Part shown: piece after piece, positions 62,426 through 64,000 of the stretch | How the letters are laid out: each line of letters starts with the position of its first letter | How positions within the stretch are numbered: position 1 is the stretch's first letter | Assembly: GCA_903939115.1 (NCBI GenBank) | Contig: CAJAFV010000056.1 | Span: 1 to 64,000, forward strand | Direction of reading: 5' to 3' | From: an uncultured Geobacteraceae bacterium | GTDB taxonomy: Bacteria > Desulfobacterota > Desulfuromonadia > Geobacterales > Pseudopelobacteraceae | Length of the DNA stretch: 64,000 bases | Translations under genes and position numbers: made by a program | The notes under the pieces: model-generated | Told to the model about the DNA's origin: nothing | Database searches by the model: none | The model's input: the letters and a program-made list of their open reading frames with translations, nothing else

Positions 62426-64000
62426 ATGTTCGCAAATATGAAAATCGGCGTTAGGCTTGGCCTTGGATACGGTCTTCTCGTGGTGTTGATGGCGGTGCTC
62501 ATTTGGGAGGGCGTCCATGGTATGAGCGGCATTAACGCTTCACTTGAGCGAATTGTAAAGGTTAATACGGTACGAATCCTGCTTGCCAATGACAGTGAAA
62601 ACCAGATCGCTACAGTTACCTTGAACTTAAGAAACCTTATTATTGAGACTGACACCAATAAACATCCGCCGATGAATAAAATTATCGTGGATGCTCGTGC
62701 CAAGTATGATGAAGATATGAAAAAACTGATGGAAATGACCGCGAGGGATGACTCCAAATCCCATGAGTTGTTTGCCAGGATAAAAGATGCCCAGGAGAAT
62801 GCACGGCTGCTCAATAATAAAGTCGTTGAGCTTGTTGCCGCGAATAATAAAGCTGAAGCGATAGCCCTTCTGAACAGAGAGGCGGGGCCAGCTGTTGATA
62901 AATGGCGGGAACTGGTTGCGAATCTGGTCGACCATAACGTGGAGCGCAGCAAAATGCGCTACGCAGAGTGTACTGAAGAATATGTAACCTCCAGAAATAT
63001 CATGTTTGGGGTGGGTGGGGCAGCAATCCTGATAGCCCTTATTACCTCACTCTTTCTGACCCGTAGCATCACGATTCCTCTAAAAGAGGCGGTTGGTGTT
63101 GCTAACAGGCTTGCTGCCGGCGATTTGACCGTAGAGGTCGAAGTAACGGGTGAGGATGAAACCGGTCAGCTTCTGACGGCGATGAAAGAAATGGTTGGAA
63201 AGTTGAGACAGGTTGTCGGTGAAGTATTTTCAGCTTCTGATAATGTAGCCTTCGGCAGTCAGGAACTTTCCGCTACCGCTCAGCAAATGTCGCAGGGAGC
63301 CACCGAGCAGGCAGCCTCCGCAGAAGAAATCTCTTCCAGCATGGAGGAGATGGCTTCTAACATCCGTCAGAACACCGACTACGCCATACAGACGGAAAAG
63401 ATTTCCATCAAGAGTTCGATAGCTGCCAAAGATGGTGGTAAAGCGGTTGTTGAAACCGTTGCCGCTATGAAGGAGATCGCCACCAGGATCAGCATCATCG
63501 AAGAGATCGCCCGCCAGACGAACCTGCTGGCTCTCAACGCCGCTATTGAAGCCGCCCGCGCCGGCGTGCACGGCAAAGGTTTTGCCGTAGTCGCTTCCGA
63601 AGTACGCAAGCTTGCTGAAAGGAGTCAGGCGGCAGCAGGTGAAATCTCCACTCTGTCCACCCACAGCGTTGCCATTGCCGAACGGGCCGGCGACATGCTG
63701 ACTAAAATGGTACCGGACATCGAGAAAACATCGGAACTGGTCCAGGAAATTACCGCTTCCAGCAGGGAGCAGGATTCCGGTGCCGAACAGGTCAACAAGG
63801 CTATTCAGCAGCTTGATCAGGTCATTCAGCAGAATGCGAGCGCCTCTGAAGAGATGGCCTCCACCTCGGAAGAGCTCTCCAGCCAGGCAAAACAGTTGCA
63901 AAGTGCAATCAGCTTCTTTGACATCGGAAATTCGGGATTGCGGACAGCAGCATCTGCAGGGCGCAAGTCGGCTCACAAGGTTCAGATTGCCCACAGCAAA
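62426..64000 (+). CDS. Methyl-accepting chemotaxis protein (partial)
   Basis: Chemoreceptor cut by the window end after 525 codons. TM1 (about 8-28), a four-helix-bundle periplasmic sensor (to about 188), TM2 (about 190-212), HAMP (about 213-265), then a long signalling coiled coil with the conserved hairpin [20 protein letters not shown] and the preceding methylation helix ([10 protein letters not shown]). No stop is reached, so the true end lies beyond 64000. GAGAGG precedes ATG 62426. The ligand is unknown. Confidence 0.95.
   Translation, partial: MFANMKIGVRLGLGYGLLVVLMAVLIWEGVHGMSGINASLERIVKVNTVRILLANDSENQIATVTLNLRNLIIETDTNKHPPMNKIIVDARAKYDEDMKKLMEMTARDDSKSHELFARIKDAQENARLLNNKVVELVAANNKAEAIALLNREAGPAVDKWRELVANLVDHNVERSKMRYAECTEEYVTSRNIMFGVGGAAILIALITSLFLTRSITIPLKEAVGVANRLAAGDLTVEVEVTGEDETGQLLTAMKEMVGKLRQVVGEVFSASDNVAFGSQELSATAQQMSQGATEQAASAEEISSSMEEMASNIRQNTDYAIQTEKISIKSSIAAKDGGKAVVETVAAMKEIATRISIIEEIARQTNLLALNAAIEAARAGVHGKGFAVVASEVRKLAERSQAAAGEISTLSTHSVAIAERAGDMLTKMVPDIEKTSELVQEITASSREQDSGAEQVNKAIQQLDQVIQQNASASEEMASTSEELSSQAKQLQSAISFFDIGNSGLRTAASAGRKSAHKVQIAHSK

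Overview
The window looks like a chromosomal segment from a Geobacter-like bacterium (Desulfuromonadia/Geobacterales). The grounds are dense PAS-type sensor kinases, an orphan PEP-CTERM protein, an AarF/UbiB gene behind a phasin-like gene, a tig-clpP-clpX operon, a ThiE-ThiD fusion, and a nrdR-ribD-ribE-ribBA operon. This assignment rests on gene content and recognised families, not on a database search.

Layout. Positions 1-13.7 kb are a plus-strand sensory block: a NarX/NarL-like kinase-regulator pair, a CheB-CheR-PAS fusion, two PAS kinases with C-terminal receivers, and a 5'-truncated third one. Three of these kinases share the same N-terminal module. The block starts at a (CAGA)13 microsatellite, and two of its genes have terminator-like hairpins directly in front of their start codons. 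From 13.7 to 15 kb there is a scrambled accessory patch with tiny minus-strand genes, a gene remnant overlapping ihfA, and an inverted repeat. From 15 to 23.4 kb lie a membrane methyltransferase, RlpA, HU, peptide deformylase, a HAD hydrolase, a frameshifted alpha/beta hydrolase, tRNA-Val and tRNA-Asp, a second HU, clpX-clpP-tig and tRNA-Leu. From 23.4 to 30 kb there is a transposase remnant, a MITE-like repeat, an FmdB zinc ribbon, a 30-residue membrane peptide, an exported hydrolase with a response regulator, and three cell-envelope proteins. From 30 to 35.5 kb a CHASE3 hybrid kinase is coupled to a sigma-54 activator, followed by a CDP-alcohol phosphatidyltransferase. From 35.5 to 37.6 kb a riboswitch-like leader precedes a PEP-CTERM gene, followed by two tiny genes and tRNA-Thr. 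From 37.7 kb to the end the content is mostly housekeeping: NlpC/P60, DUF1015, thiamine genes under a TPP riboswitch, molybdenum cofactor genes, PilZ, UbiB, ferritin, lgt, serA, trmL-truD, ackA, a ferredoxin, a toxin-antitoxin-like pair, queH, riboflavin genes with nrdR, and a FapA-CheW-chemoreceptor group cut by the window end.

Functional picture. Signal transduction dominates: seven genes carry histidine kinase, receiver or CheB/CheR output domains in the first 13.4 kb, two more sit at 30-35 kb, and the chemotaxis group is at the end. The cofactor operons (thiamine, molybdopterin, riboflavin) are compact, with overlapping genes. The least explained parts are the leaders of the sensor kinases, a palindromic element that encodes a protein linker in frame, a small-protein family found intact at 37.3 kb and as a remnant at 14.4 kb, and the GNRA-hairpin leader upstream of the PEP-CTERM gene.
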